A stretch of DNA of 5,528 nt from an uncultured Haemophilus sp. (GCA_902482195.1 CABSZQ010000104.1:1-5528), one strand, 5' to 3'. Numbered from the stretch's first letter, positions 1 to 5,365 are shown. Translations and numbers: made by a program. The notes: generated by a model not told the origin, from the letters alone.

Positions 1-252
1 AACATTGAGTGTTTGCGGTAAAATAAGCGTTTTAGACCAAGTTAAGTGAGGCGAAATAGCACCGATAAAACAACATTGGTTTGTTTTTTGCGGTAAATGA
101 GGTAATAACTGGGAAAAAATGTCCTTTTGTTGTCCATTCAAGCAAATAGATTGAACTTTGTTGAATTCATCTAGCCAAACAAAATAGAGGTTATCTTGTT
201 GTTTACTCACACCAATTTGTTGTTTTCGCTGCTTTCTATGAGCAATTCCCAT
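1..252 (-). CDS. comA: ComA, PilM-like competence/type IV pilus protein (N-terminal part)
   Basis: The frame reads leftward from ATG at 252-250 without a stop for 84 codons and leaves the window, so only the N-terminus is present. It begins MGIAHRKQRKQQIGVSKQ and continues with NLYFVWLDEFNKVQSI. This fits Haemophilus ComA, the first gene of comABCDEF, a relative of PilM, the cytoplasmic actin-like protein that helps assemble the type IV pilus machinery used for DNA uptake. The start is supported by AGGAA about eight bases upstream on this strand. The gene is divergent from ponA, and a CRP-S competence site lies about 100 bp upstream of its start. Identification rests on the remembered N-terminus, the neighbourhood and that operator. 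The catalytic-fold region is outside the window. Expected regulation is by CRP with Sxy during competence. Confidence 0.88.
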   Translation of the reverse strand, partial: MGIAHRKQRKQQIGVSKQQDNLYFVWLDEFNKVQSICLNGQQKDIFSQLLPHLPQKTNQCCFIGAISPHLTWSKTLILPQTLNV

Positions 253-284
253 ATTCTTTCCTATTCTTTAAGGGATTAATCTTT

Positions 285-309
285 TATACTTAGCAGCCAA
301 AATCATAAT
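285..309 (+). promoter_or_regulatory. Candidate ponA promoter -10 elements
   Basis: Two -10-like hexamers face ponA in the divergent region: TATACT at 285-290 and CATAAT at 304-309, each matching five of six consensus bases. Neither has a convincing -35 at 16-18 bp. The ponA ribosome site is probably the GAGAGA stretch just before 345, roughly 8-9 bases before ATG. The ponA and comA promoters must overlap in the 100 bp between the genes. Confidence 0.25.
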
Positions 310-327
310 TTTGATTTTTTGAATATT
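302..327 (-). promoter_or_regulatory. Candidate comA promoter -10 elements
   Basis: On the minus strand, TATGAT at 307-302 (five of six matches to TATAAT) would start transcription near 295 and put the CRP-S centre at about -60.5, close to class I spacing. AATATT at 327-322 (four of six) would start near 315 and put it at about -40.5, close to class II spacing. Neither has a good -35, as expected of an activator-dependent promoter. A third -10-like TATAAA lies at 288-283. I cannot choose among them from sequence alone. Confidence 0.35.
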
Positions 328-344
328 CATTAAACCAGAGAGAA

Positions 345-366
345 TTTTACGATGCGGATCGCAAAA
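345..366 (-). promoter_or_regulatory. CRP-S (competence regulatory element) operator for comA
   Basis: A 22-bp near-palindrome has the halves TTTTACGATGC and GGATCGCAAAA. Read toward comA it starts TTTTGCGATC and ends ATCGTAAAA, with 9 of 11 symmetric positions matching. TTTTGCGATC is the hallmark of Pasteurellaceae CRP-S sites, which need Sxy as well as CRP-cAMP. The site covers the ponA start codon (352-354) and its first codons. Its centre is 103 bp from the comA start codon. Binding is inferred from the match and position. Confidence 0.85.
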
Positions 367-2970
367 TTAATATTAAGTACCCTATTTACGATATGTATAC
401 TGGGGTTAGTCGCCGGTGGTGTACTGTATTTTCACTTAAAATCCTCCTTACCATCGGTAGAAAGCCTAAAAACCGTCGAGTTACAACAACCGATGCAAAT
501 TTATACGGCTGATGGCAAATTGATCGGTGAAGTCGGTGAACAACGCCGTATTCCAGTGAAATTAGAAAATGTGCCTCAGCGTCTGCAAGATGCTTTCTTA
601 GCGACGGAAGATAGCCGTTTTTATGACCATCACGGTTTAGACCCTGTCGGTATTGCTCGTGCGATTTTTGTTGCTGTCAACAATGGTGGTGCATCTCAAG
701 GGGCAAGTACCATTACACAACAGCTTGCACGTAACTTCTTCTTAACCCCAGAGAAAACCATCATTCGTAAAGTACGTGAAGCGGTATTAGCGGTTGAAAT
801 TGAAAATGCTCTAAGCAAACAGGAAATTTTAGAGCTTTATTTGAATAAAATTTTCTTAGGGTATCGCTCTTATGGCGTTGCAGCCGCTGCTCAAACCTAC
901 TTTGGTAAAAACTTAGATGAATTAACGCTCTCTGAAATGGCTGTGATTGCAGGATTACCAAAAGCACCTTCAACAATGAACCCATTATATTCACCAAAAC
1001 GAGCGGAAGAACGCCGTAATGTGGTATTGGGCCGCATGTTGGATGAAAACAAAATCACCAAAGCAGAATATGATGCGGCCATCAAAGAGCCAATCATCGC
1101 GAGTTATCACGGTGCAAAATTTGAATTCCGTGCAGACTATGTGACTGAAATGGTTCGTCAAGAAATGGTAAAACGTTTTGGTGAGGAAGATGCTTACACC
1201 AAAGGTTATAAAGTCTTCACAACTGTACTGTCAAAAGATCAAGCGGAAGCACAAAAAGCCGTACGTAATAACTTGATCGATTATGATATGCGTCATGGCT
1301 GGCGTGGCGGTGCACCACTTTGGAAAAAAGGTGAAGCCCCATGGGATAATGAACGCATTGTCGCTTTCTTGAAAAAATTACCTGATTCAGAACCATTCAT
1401 TCCGGCAGCGGTAACTGCATTAGGTAAGAATGGTGCAGAATTACTTTTAGCCAATAATGAAACGATGACGCTTTCTTCAAACGCAATGCGTTGGGCGGGA
1501 AGAGCACCGGTTAAAGTGGGTGACCAGATTTGGATTCGTAAACGTGATAACGGTGAATGGATTTTAGGTCAAATTCCAGCGGCTAACTCTGCATTAGTTT
1601 CATTAAACTCTGATAATGGAGCCATTGAAGCCATGGTGGGAGGGTTCAGTTACGAACAAAGTAAATTTAACCGTGCAACGCAATCTTTAGTGCAAGTAGG
1701 TTCTTCGATTAAACCATTTATTTATGCTGCGGCATTAGAAAAAGGTTTAACCCTTTCAAGCGTATTGCAAGATAGTCCTATCTCTATTCAAAAACCAGGA
1801 CAACCTTTGTGGCAACCGAAAAACTCACCTGATCGTTATGACGGTCCAATGCGTTTACGTGTGGGTTTAGGTCAATCTAAAAACATGATTGCCATCCGAG
1901 CCCTACAAACCGCAGGTGTTGGCTTTACGGCTGACTTCTTACAACGTTTTGGATTCAAACGTGACCAATATTTTGCGAGTGAAGCGCTTGCATTAGGTGC
2001 GGCATCCTTTACTCCATTGGAAATGGCGCGTGCTTACGCGGTATTTGATAATGGTGGTTTCTTAATTGATCCTTACCTTATCGAAAAAATTCAAGATAAT
2101 ACCGGTAAAGATTTATTTATTGCGAACCCGAAAATTGCTTGTATTACCTGTAACGACATTCCTGTGATTTATGGTGAAACCAAAGATAAAATTGATGGTT
2201 TTAAAGATGTTGCAGAAGTGGCTAATCCTGACAATCTAAAATCTGCTAAAGGTAATAGCAACACCGATACAGATGAAGGTGAGGGTGATCAGCAACCTGA
2301 GAATGTACCAGACTTGCCAGAGCTTCAAACATCAGCATTAAATGACGGTTCTGTTGATTTAATGGCGGATGCGAAAGACGGTGCTGCAAAACAAGAGTAC
2401 GCGCCTCGTGTGATTAGCGGCGAATTAGCCTTCTTAATTCGCAGTGCATTAAATACAGCAATTTATGGTGAACAAGGTCTCGGTTGGAAAGGTACCAGCT
2501 GGCGTATCGCGCAAAGTATTAAGCGTAGTGACATTGGGGGTAAAACCGGTACAACTAATAGTGCGAAAGTTGCTTGGTATGCGGGCTTTGGTGCTAACTT
2601 AGTGACCACGACCTATGTCGGTTTTGATGATAATAAACGCGTATTAGGTAGAGGTGAAGCGGGTGCGAAAACCGCAATGCCTGCCTGGGTTGCTTATATG
2701 AAAGCTGCACTTTCTGATGTACCAGAACGTCAACTCACACTTCCACCAAACATCATGGAAAAAACCATTGATAGTAACTCTGGTTTACTTTCTGAAGGTG
2801 GTGGTCGCAAAGAATACTTTATCGTCGGTACTGAGCCTAAACGTACTTACATTGCGGAAATGCAAGAGCGTGGTTATTATGTTCCACCAGAGTTACAACA
2901 ACGCTTAAATGGCGGGACTGGAAAAATCAAAGACGCAATTCCAGCAACGCAACCAGAAGAATTATTCTAA
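352..2970 (+). CDS. ponA: Penicillin-binding protein 1A (bifunctional transglycosylase/transpeptidase)
   Basis: This class A PBP polymerises lipid II into glycan strands and cross-links the peptides in the periplasm, anchored in the inner membrane. The 872 residues carry a short cytoplasmic start and one membrane helix (about 5-27). The GT51 domain follows, with EDSRF at 86-90 (catalytic E86), GASTITQQLARN at 117-128, RKVRE at 139-143 (second catalytic Glu, E143) and ELYLNKIFLG at 161-170. An OB-like insert spans about 300-410. The transpeptidase has SSIK at 451-454 (nucleophile S451), SKN at 509-511 and KTGT at 731-734, so all catalytic motifs are intact. Compared with E. coli MrcA as I remember it, the acidic linker after the Cys pair C597/C600 (about 610-685) is longer and a loop after GFDD (757-760) is shorter. 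The C-terminus EELF resembles E. coli QELF. The start is fixed by the membrane helix and a purine-rich ribosome site. The gene is also called mrcA. Confidence 0.97.
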   Translation: MRIAKLILSTLFTICILGLVAGGVLYFHLKSSLPSVESLKTVELQQPMQIYTADGKLIGEVGEQRRIPVKLENVPQRLQDAFLATEDSRFYDHHGLDPVGIARAIFVAVNNGGASQGASTITQQLARNFFLTPEKTIIRKVREAVLAVEIENALSKQEILELYLNKIFLGYRSYGVAAAAQTYFGKNLDELTLSEMAVIAGLPKAPSTMNPLYSPKRAEERRNVVLGRMLDENKITKAEYDAAIKEPIIASYHGAKFEFRADYVTEMVRQEMVKRFGEEDAYTKGYKVFTTVLSKDQAEAQKAVRNNLIDYDMRHGWRGGAPLWKKGEAPWDNERIVAFLKKLPDSEPFIPAAVTALGKNGAELLLANNETMTLSSNAMRWAGRAPVKVGDQIWIRKRDNGEWILGQIPAANSALVSLNSDNGAIEAMVGGFSYEQSKFNRATQSLVQVGSSIKPFIYAAALEKGLTLSSVLQDSPISIQKPGQPLWQPKNSPDRYDGPMRLRVGLGQSKNMIAIRALQTAGVGFTADFLQRFGFKRDQYFASEALALGAASFTPLEMARAYAVFDNGGFLIDPYLIEKIQDNTGKDLFIANPKIACITCNDIPVIYGETKDKIDGFKDVAEVANPDNLKSAKGNSNTDTDEGEGDQQPENVPDLPELQTSALNDGSVDLMADAKDGAAKQEYAPRVISGELAFLIRSALNTAIYGEQGLGWKGTSWRIAQSIKRSDIGGKTGTTNSAKVAWYAGFGANLVTTTYVGFDDNKRVLGRGEAGAKTAMPAWVAYMKAALSDVPERQLTLPPNIMEKTIDSNSGLLSEGGGRKEYFIVGTEPKRTYIAEMQERGYYVPPELQQRLNGGTGKIKDAIPATQPEELF

Positions 2971-2986
2971 CCCTGATTTAAATACT

Positions 2987-3018
2987 AAAAGTGCGGTTAA
3001 TTTTGACCGCACTTTTTT
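2987..3018. terminator. Terminator formed by an inverted pair of DNA uptake sequences
   Basis: AAAAGTGCGGT at 2987-2997 pairs perfectly with ACCGCACTTTT at 3006-3016 across an 8-base loop, and a six-T run (3013-3018) follows on the plus strand. Each arm holds the 9-base Hin-type uptake core AAGTGCGGT, one per strand (2989-2997 and 3006-3014). It sits 17 bases after the ponA stop and should end ponA transcription. Such paired uptake sequences are common intergenic terminators in Haemophilus. Confidence 0.9.
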
Positions 3019-3036
3019 ACGTCAAAAGGACAAAGC

Positions 3037-3882
3037 ATGTTAAGTTATCGTCACAGTTTCCATGCCGGCAACCATGCCGATGTGCTAAAACACATCGTGT
3101 TAATGCTGATTTTGGAAAATCTCTCTCTGAAAGAAAAAGGTTTCTACTATCTCGACACCCATTCAGGTGTCGGTCGTTATCGCTTAAGTTCTAACGAATC
3201 AGAAAAAACTGGCGAATATAAAGAGGGAATTGGGAGACTTTGGGAAAAAAAGGATTTACCCGAAGAAGTTGCACGCTACGTAGATCTTATTAAAAAGCTC
3301 AATTATGGTGGTAAAGAATTACGTTATTACTCAGGCTCTCCAATGATTGCCGCCCAACTATTACGTCCTCAAGATCGTGCATTACTGACAGAATTACACC
3401 CGAGCGATTTTCCATTATTACGGAATAATTTTAAAGAATTTAAGAATATCACGACAAAATCAGAAAATGGTTTCCAACAACTCAAAGCGACGCTTCCACC
3501 AAAAGAACGCCGTGGTTTAGTGCTTATTGATCCGCCTTATGAATTAAAAGAGGATTATGATTTGGTGGTGAAAGCGATCGAAGAAGGTTATAAACGCTTT
3601 GCGACAGGCACTTATGCGATTTGGTATCCAGTGGTACTACGTCAACAAACAAAACGCATTTTTAAAGGATTAGAGGCAACGGGAATTCGTAAAATTTTGA
3701 AAATTGAATTGGCTGTTCGCCCTGATAGCGATCAACGTGGTATGACCGCGAGTGGAATGGTGGTAATTAATCCACCTTGGCAATTAGAACAGCAAATGAA
3801 ATCTATTTTGCCTTATTTGACCCAAACGCTCGTCCCTGAAGGTACGGGAAGTTGGACAGTGGAATGGATTGTACCGGAATAA
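3037..3882 (+). CDS. rlmJ: 23S rRNA (adenine(2030)-N6)-methyltransferase RlmJ
   Basis: RlmJ uses S-adenosylmethionine to methylate N6 of A2030 in 23S rRNA. The 281 residues match the usual length. The N-terminus YRHSFHAGNHADVLKH (4-19) is the family signature and contains conserved H6, H9 and K18. LDTHSGVGRY (39-48) is the SAM-binding motif I region, ELHPSDFPLL (119-128) a further cofactor-side motif, and DPPYE (165-169) the catalytic DPPY motif of N6-adenine methyltransferases. The family inserts a small helical subdomain between the first motifs, here about 50-100. AAGGA six bases before ATG supports the start. The gene follows ponA with a terminator between them, so it probably has its own weak promoter or relies on read-through. 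The family has also been called YhiR/ComJ and linked in E. coli to growth on DNA as nutrient, which is notable beside comA, but the methyltransferase role is the established one. Confidence 0.95.
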   Translation: MLSYRHSFHAGNHADVLKHIVLMLILENLSLKEKGFYYLDTHSGVGRYRLSSNESEKTGEYKEGIGRLWEKKDLPEEVARYVDLIKKLNYGGKELRYYSGSPMIAAQLLRPQDRALLTELHPSDFPLLRNNFKEFKNITTKSENGFQQLKATLPPKERRGLVLIDPPYELKEDYDLVVKAIEEGYKRFATGTYAIWYPVVLRQQTKRIFKGLEATGIRKILKIELAVRPDSDQRGMTASGMVVINPPWQLEQQMKSILPYLTQTLVPEGTGSWTVEWIVPE

Positions 3883-3890
3883 TCCATTCC
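3861..3890. repeat. 10-bp perfect inverted repeat across the rlmJ stop codon
   Basis: GGAATGGATT (3861-3870) and AATCCATTCC (3881-3890) are exact complements separated by 10 bases. The left arm encodes the end of RlmJ (EWIV) and the right arm begins inside the TAA stop (3880-3882). No T-run follows on either strand, so it is not a standard terminator. It could form a hairpin protecting the 3' end of the mRNA. Confidence 0.7.
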
Positions 3891-3919
3891 AAAACCTCGG
3901 TCAAAATGACCGCACTTTT
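3891..3919. terminator. Probable bidirectional terminator from a partly degenerate uptake-sequence pair
   Basis: The right arm TGACCGCACTTTT (3907-3919) holds an intact uptake core on the minus strand (3917-3909). The left arm AAAACCTCGGTCA (3891-3903) would be its complement except for three bases, CCT in place of GTG. The result is CGGTCA/TGACCG with a 3-base AAA loop, a 3x3 internal mismatch, then AAAA/TTTT. It fills the gap between the convergent stops of rlmJ and psiE, where a terminator is expected, but it is weaker than the one after ponA. Confidence 0.6.
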
Positions 3920-4334
3920 AAATTTTAATTTTATTGGAATACAACACTAAGCAAAGTGCAATAACCATAATTAAAATCGCGCCTGCGAATAAGATGGTAT
4001 CAACCGAACTCTCATGATTCACAATAATCAGGCGCAACATAGCGGTAATCCCCGCGTAAATAAAATAGCGCAAAGGAAAGTGATAGCCACTTTTAAAATA
4101 TTGCACGATAAGGCCAATAAAACCGAAATATAAGAAAAACATCACGGCTTGTTCAGCGACTTCATAAGGCACTACGCTTGATGTATTGAATACCATAATC
4201 GCTAAAGTGTACGTGATTTTAGCTAAAGCAATAATCAACACTAAAGCCAAAGCAATAAGTGAAAAACTTAATACTACTTTTAATACACCGGTAATCACTC
4301 GCGGCAGTTTTTCGAGTTCTTGAGATTCTTCCAT
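3918..4334 (-). CDS. psiE: PsiE family phosphate-starvation-inducible membrane protein
   Basis: The 138-residue protein aligns by eye over most of its length with E. coli PsiE (about 136 residues). The conserved block FFLYFGFIGLIVQYFKSG (66-83), HFPLRYFIYAGITA (85-98) and RLIIVNHESS (101-110) is nearly the family consensus. Four membrane helices are visible at about 18-38, 62-79, 88-105 and 112-132, so it is an inner-membrane protein. Its biochemical role is unknown. In E. coli the gene responds to PhoB and cAMP-CRP, and whether that holds here is not evident. The start has AAGGAA four bases upstream, and a sigma70 promoter fits at 4375-4403. Its stop codon abuts the uptake core at 3909-3917, and it converges on rlmJ. 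No frameshift or truncation is seen. Confidence 0.92.
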   Translation of the reverse strand: MEESQELEKLPRVITGVLKVVLSFSLIALALVLIIALAKITYTLAIMVFNTSSVVPYEVAEQAVMFFLYFGFIGLIVQYFKSGYHFPLRYFIYAGITAMLRLIIVNHESSVDTILFAGAILIMVIALCLVLYSNKIKI

Positions 4335-4374
4335 AAAGTTCCTTTTTTGTTTTTTAAAATGACGAAAGGTGCAT

Positions 4375-4403
4375 ATTTTAAAGGAATGTGATTTCGTGGT
4401 AAA
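4375..4403 (-). promoter_or_regulatory. Predicted sigma70 promoter of psiE
   Basis: On the minus strand, TTTACC (4403-4398, four of six matches to TTGACA) is followed by a 17-bp spacer and TAAAAT (4380-4375, five of six matches to TATAAT). Transcription would start near 4368, giving a leader of about 34 bases that contains the AAGGAA ribosome site. A TGTGA half of a CRP site lies in the spacer without its partner half, so CRP control is not supported. Confidence 0.6.
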
Positions 4404-4426
4404 TAACCCTATTAAGAATATAGAAA

Positions 4427-4459
4427 AGTCATGTAAATTAGCTACAAATTTACATGACT
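4427..4459. repeat. 13-bp perfect inverted repeat upstream of psiE
   Basis: AGTCATGTAAATT (4427-4439) and AATTTACATGACT (4447-4459) are exact complements with a 7-base loop. On the minus strand the hairpin runs into TTTTC, so it could be a weak second terminator behind the stronger hairpin 5 bases upstream. As DNA it is a 33-bp dyad that could be a repressor operator. It lies about 24 bp upstream of the predicted psiE -35. I do not recognise a known operator in it. Confidence 0.65.
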
Positions 4460-4464
4460 AACAT

Positions 4465-4520
4465 AAAAAGCGACCAAACAGAAGTTTAAGTTCCAGAAAA
4501 CTCCGTTTGGTCGCTTTTTT
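4465..4520. terminator. Strong bidirectional intrinsic terminator
   Basis: AAAAAGCGACCAAAC (4465-4479) pairs perfectly over 15 bp with GTTTGGTCGCTTTTT (4505-4519). The stem can continue inside, past one mismatch and a bulged A4483, by six more pairs (GA/TC then GTTT/AAAC), leaving a 10-base loop at about 4488-4497. The plus strand ends in six T (4515-4520) and the minus strand in five. It most likely ends leftward transcription from the glycine-zipper gene (stop at 4605) before psiE. The arms are not uptake sequences. Confidence 0.8.
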
Positions 4521-4556
4521 ATTAATTTAAACCATTTATTTAAATAGCTTAATAGT

Positions 4557-4582
4557 AAAGATTTTCAAAAATCGAAATCTTT
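4557..4582. repeat. Short AT-rich hairpin downstream of the glycine-zipper gene
   Basis: AAAGATTT (4557-4564) and AAATCTTT (4575-4582) are complementary with a 10-base loop, about 23 bases after the stop of the leftward gene. A T-rich tract follows on the plus strand but not on the minus strand, so it is not a convincing terminator for that gene. The rest of 4521-4604 is AT-rich with no visible gene. Confidence 0.4.
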
Positions 4583-4604
4583 TTACGTCAGTCTCTTCAG
4601 TCTG

Positions 4605-5210
4605 TTAATTTTTTTTCGAAAATTTCTCTTTAATATTAGCTATCAATTTATCAAATTTTTCACGACGAGCTTCTTTTTTATCCGCAATTAAGCGAGCTTT
4701 AGCTTGATGCTCTAAATCTTTTTGAATTTTGAGAGCTGACTCTATTTCTGCCGCAACAGTAGCGACATCCCATCTAACAATGTCAACCTGATACTTTTCA
4801 AAAATAGCATTTAAAACAGATTCATCATTTTCTTGTACAAGTGCAATAATAGCTACTTCGCCATTTGTCAACTTATTACTAACGGTTATAATTAATGCCG
4901 AATTGGCCAATTCTTCGTCTGAACCAACGGAGGCGCCAATTACTCCACCAACAGCAAAACCAAAGAGAACACCTAGTGGTCCACCTAAAATTCCGATTAA
5001 ACTACCAATTAATCCGCCTTTGAAATAACCATCTCCTAGGGAATCTATCAAATCAAAGCTATCTTTGACGTTAATAACACCATTTTCAGCTTTTACAATT
5101 AAAGCCTGAGCTAATTTTGTATTTTCAGTTTGACCAAACTGTTTTAGTTCTGAAAAGGCCTGAAAGGCTTCACTTTCAATATGAAAAATTGAGACAACAA
5201 CATTTTCCAT
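4605..5210 (-). CDS. DUF1269-like glycine-zipper protein of unknown function
   Basis: The 201-residue product is not assigned a function. The N-terminus VVVSIFHIESEAFQAFSELKQ (4-24) looks like a small alpha/beta domain. ENGVINVKDSFD (42-53) follows, then a glycine-rich hydrophobic stretch at about 65-96 with repeated GxxxG spacing (GGLIGSLIGILGGPLG, then GGVIGASVG), which suggests a helical hairpin inserted in or associated with membrane. A second domain (about 104-150) contains ALIITVSN, EVAIIALVQEND and QVDIVRWDVA. The tail (about 155-201) is charged and probably helical, with many Lys/Arg. This layout and length match what I recall of DUF1269 (PF06897). The start has AAGGAG nine bases upstream. 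Sampled lines are about 35-38% GC, somewhat below ponA. It lies between rpoD and psiE with long spacers, so it is probably its own transcript. Acquisition from elsewhere is possible but not shown. Confidence 0.85.
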   Translation of the reverse strand: MENVVVSIFHIESEAFQAFSELKQFGQTENTKLAQALIVKAENGVINVKDSFDLIDSLGDGYFKGGLIGSLIGILGGPLGVLFGFAVGGVIGASVGSDEELANSALIITVSNKLTNGEVAIIALVQENDESVLNAIFEKYQVDIVRWDVATVAAEIESALKIQKDLEHQAKARLIADKKEARREKFDKLIANIKEKFSKKN

Positions 5211-5254
5211 GGGCTTACACTCCTTTATTACTTTATAGAGATAGAATAAAATCT

Positions 5255-5338
5255 CCTATATTGTATAATAGTATAAAATACTGCTATACAAGGCGGGTTA
5301 TAGCATATAATAATCTTTTATGCAATATACAATATAGG
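5255..5338. repeat. 84-bp structured unit bounded by a perfect 13-bp inverted repeat
   Basis: CCTATATTGTATA (5255-5267) and TATACAATATAGG (5326-5338) are exact complements 58 bp apart. Inside are TGCTATA (5282-5288) and TATAGCA (5299-5305), a 7-bp stem with a G-rich 10-base loop (CAAGGCGGGT), and smaller pairings GTAT/ATAC (5271-5281) and GCATA/TATGC (5303-5323). The immediate flanks show no target-site duplication. The right arm shares bases 5336-5338 with the following terminator stem, so the two structures exclude each other in RNA. I recognise no named riboswitch or element. Confidence 0.6.
5262..5291 (-). promoter_or_regulatory. Candidate promoter of the glycine-zipper gene
   Basis: On the minus strand, TTGTAT (5291-5286, three of six) is followed by 18 bp and TATACA (5267-5262, four of six), giving a start near 5255 and a leader of about 45 bases. 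The match is weak and the region is AT-rich enough to give chance hits. The -10 lies inside the left arm of the 13-bp inverted repeat described at 5255-5338. Confidence 0.3.
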
Positions 5339-5365
5339 CAGATATTGATCTGCCTTTTCTTTTTT
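5336..5365 (+). terminator. Intrinsic terminator facing the rpoD 3' end
   Basis: AGGCAGAT (5336-5343) and ATCTGCCT (5348-5355) form an 8-bp stem with an ATTG loop, followed on the plus strand by a T-rich tract (5355-5365, interrupted by one C). On the minus strand what follows the stem is ATATTG, a poor U-tract, so the signal is much better for plus-strand transcription than for ending rpoD. No plus-strand gene lies before it. Confidence 0.7.

Noticed and set aside
12..97. Direct repeat TTTGCGGTAAA at 12-22 and 87-97
   Set aside because: The copies lie in frame 75 bp apart inside comA, encode ordinary Leu-Pro-Gln codons, and lack the full AAGTGCGGT core, so neither an uptake site nor a functional repeat is supported.
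761..1097. Open frames on the minus strand within ponA
   Set aside because: They lie entirely opposite a well-conserved coding region, have no ribosome sites worth noting, and their products resemble no protein family.
2717..3194. Short plus-strand open frames overlapping the ends of ponA and rlmJ
   Set aside because: They are out-of-frame readings of ponA and rlmJ. The second also starts inside the uptake-sequence terminator.
4387..4403. CRP site in the psiE promoter
   Set aside because: TGTGA is present at 4387-4391, but the expected TCACA half is absent at the required spacing.
4427..4459. PhoB box upstream of psiE
   Set aside because: GTCAT occurs in both arms, but as inverted rather than direct repeats, and about 45 bp from the -10 rather than replacing the -35.
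4588..4603. TCAGTCT repeated with a 9-base period
   Set aside because: Only two short copies are present just beyond a stop codon, with no further structure, so chance is a sufficient explanation.
4609..4616. Homopolymer of eight A on the coding strand at the end of the glycine-zipper gene
   Set aside because: It was considered as a phase-variation tract, but it lies in the last three codons, so slippage would alter only the final residues.
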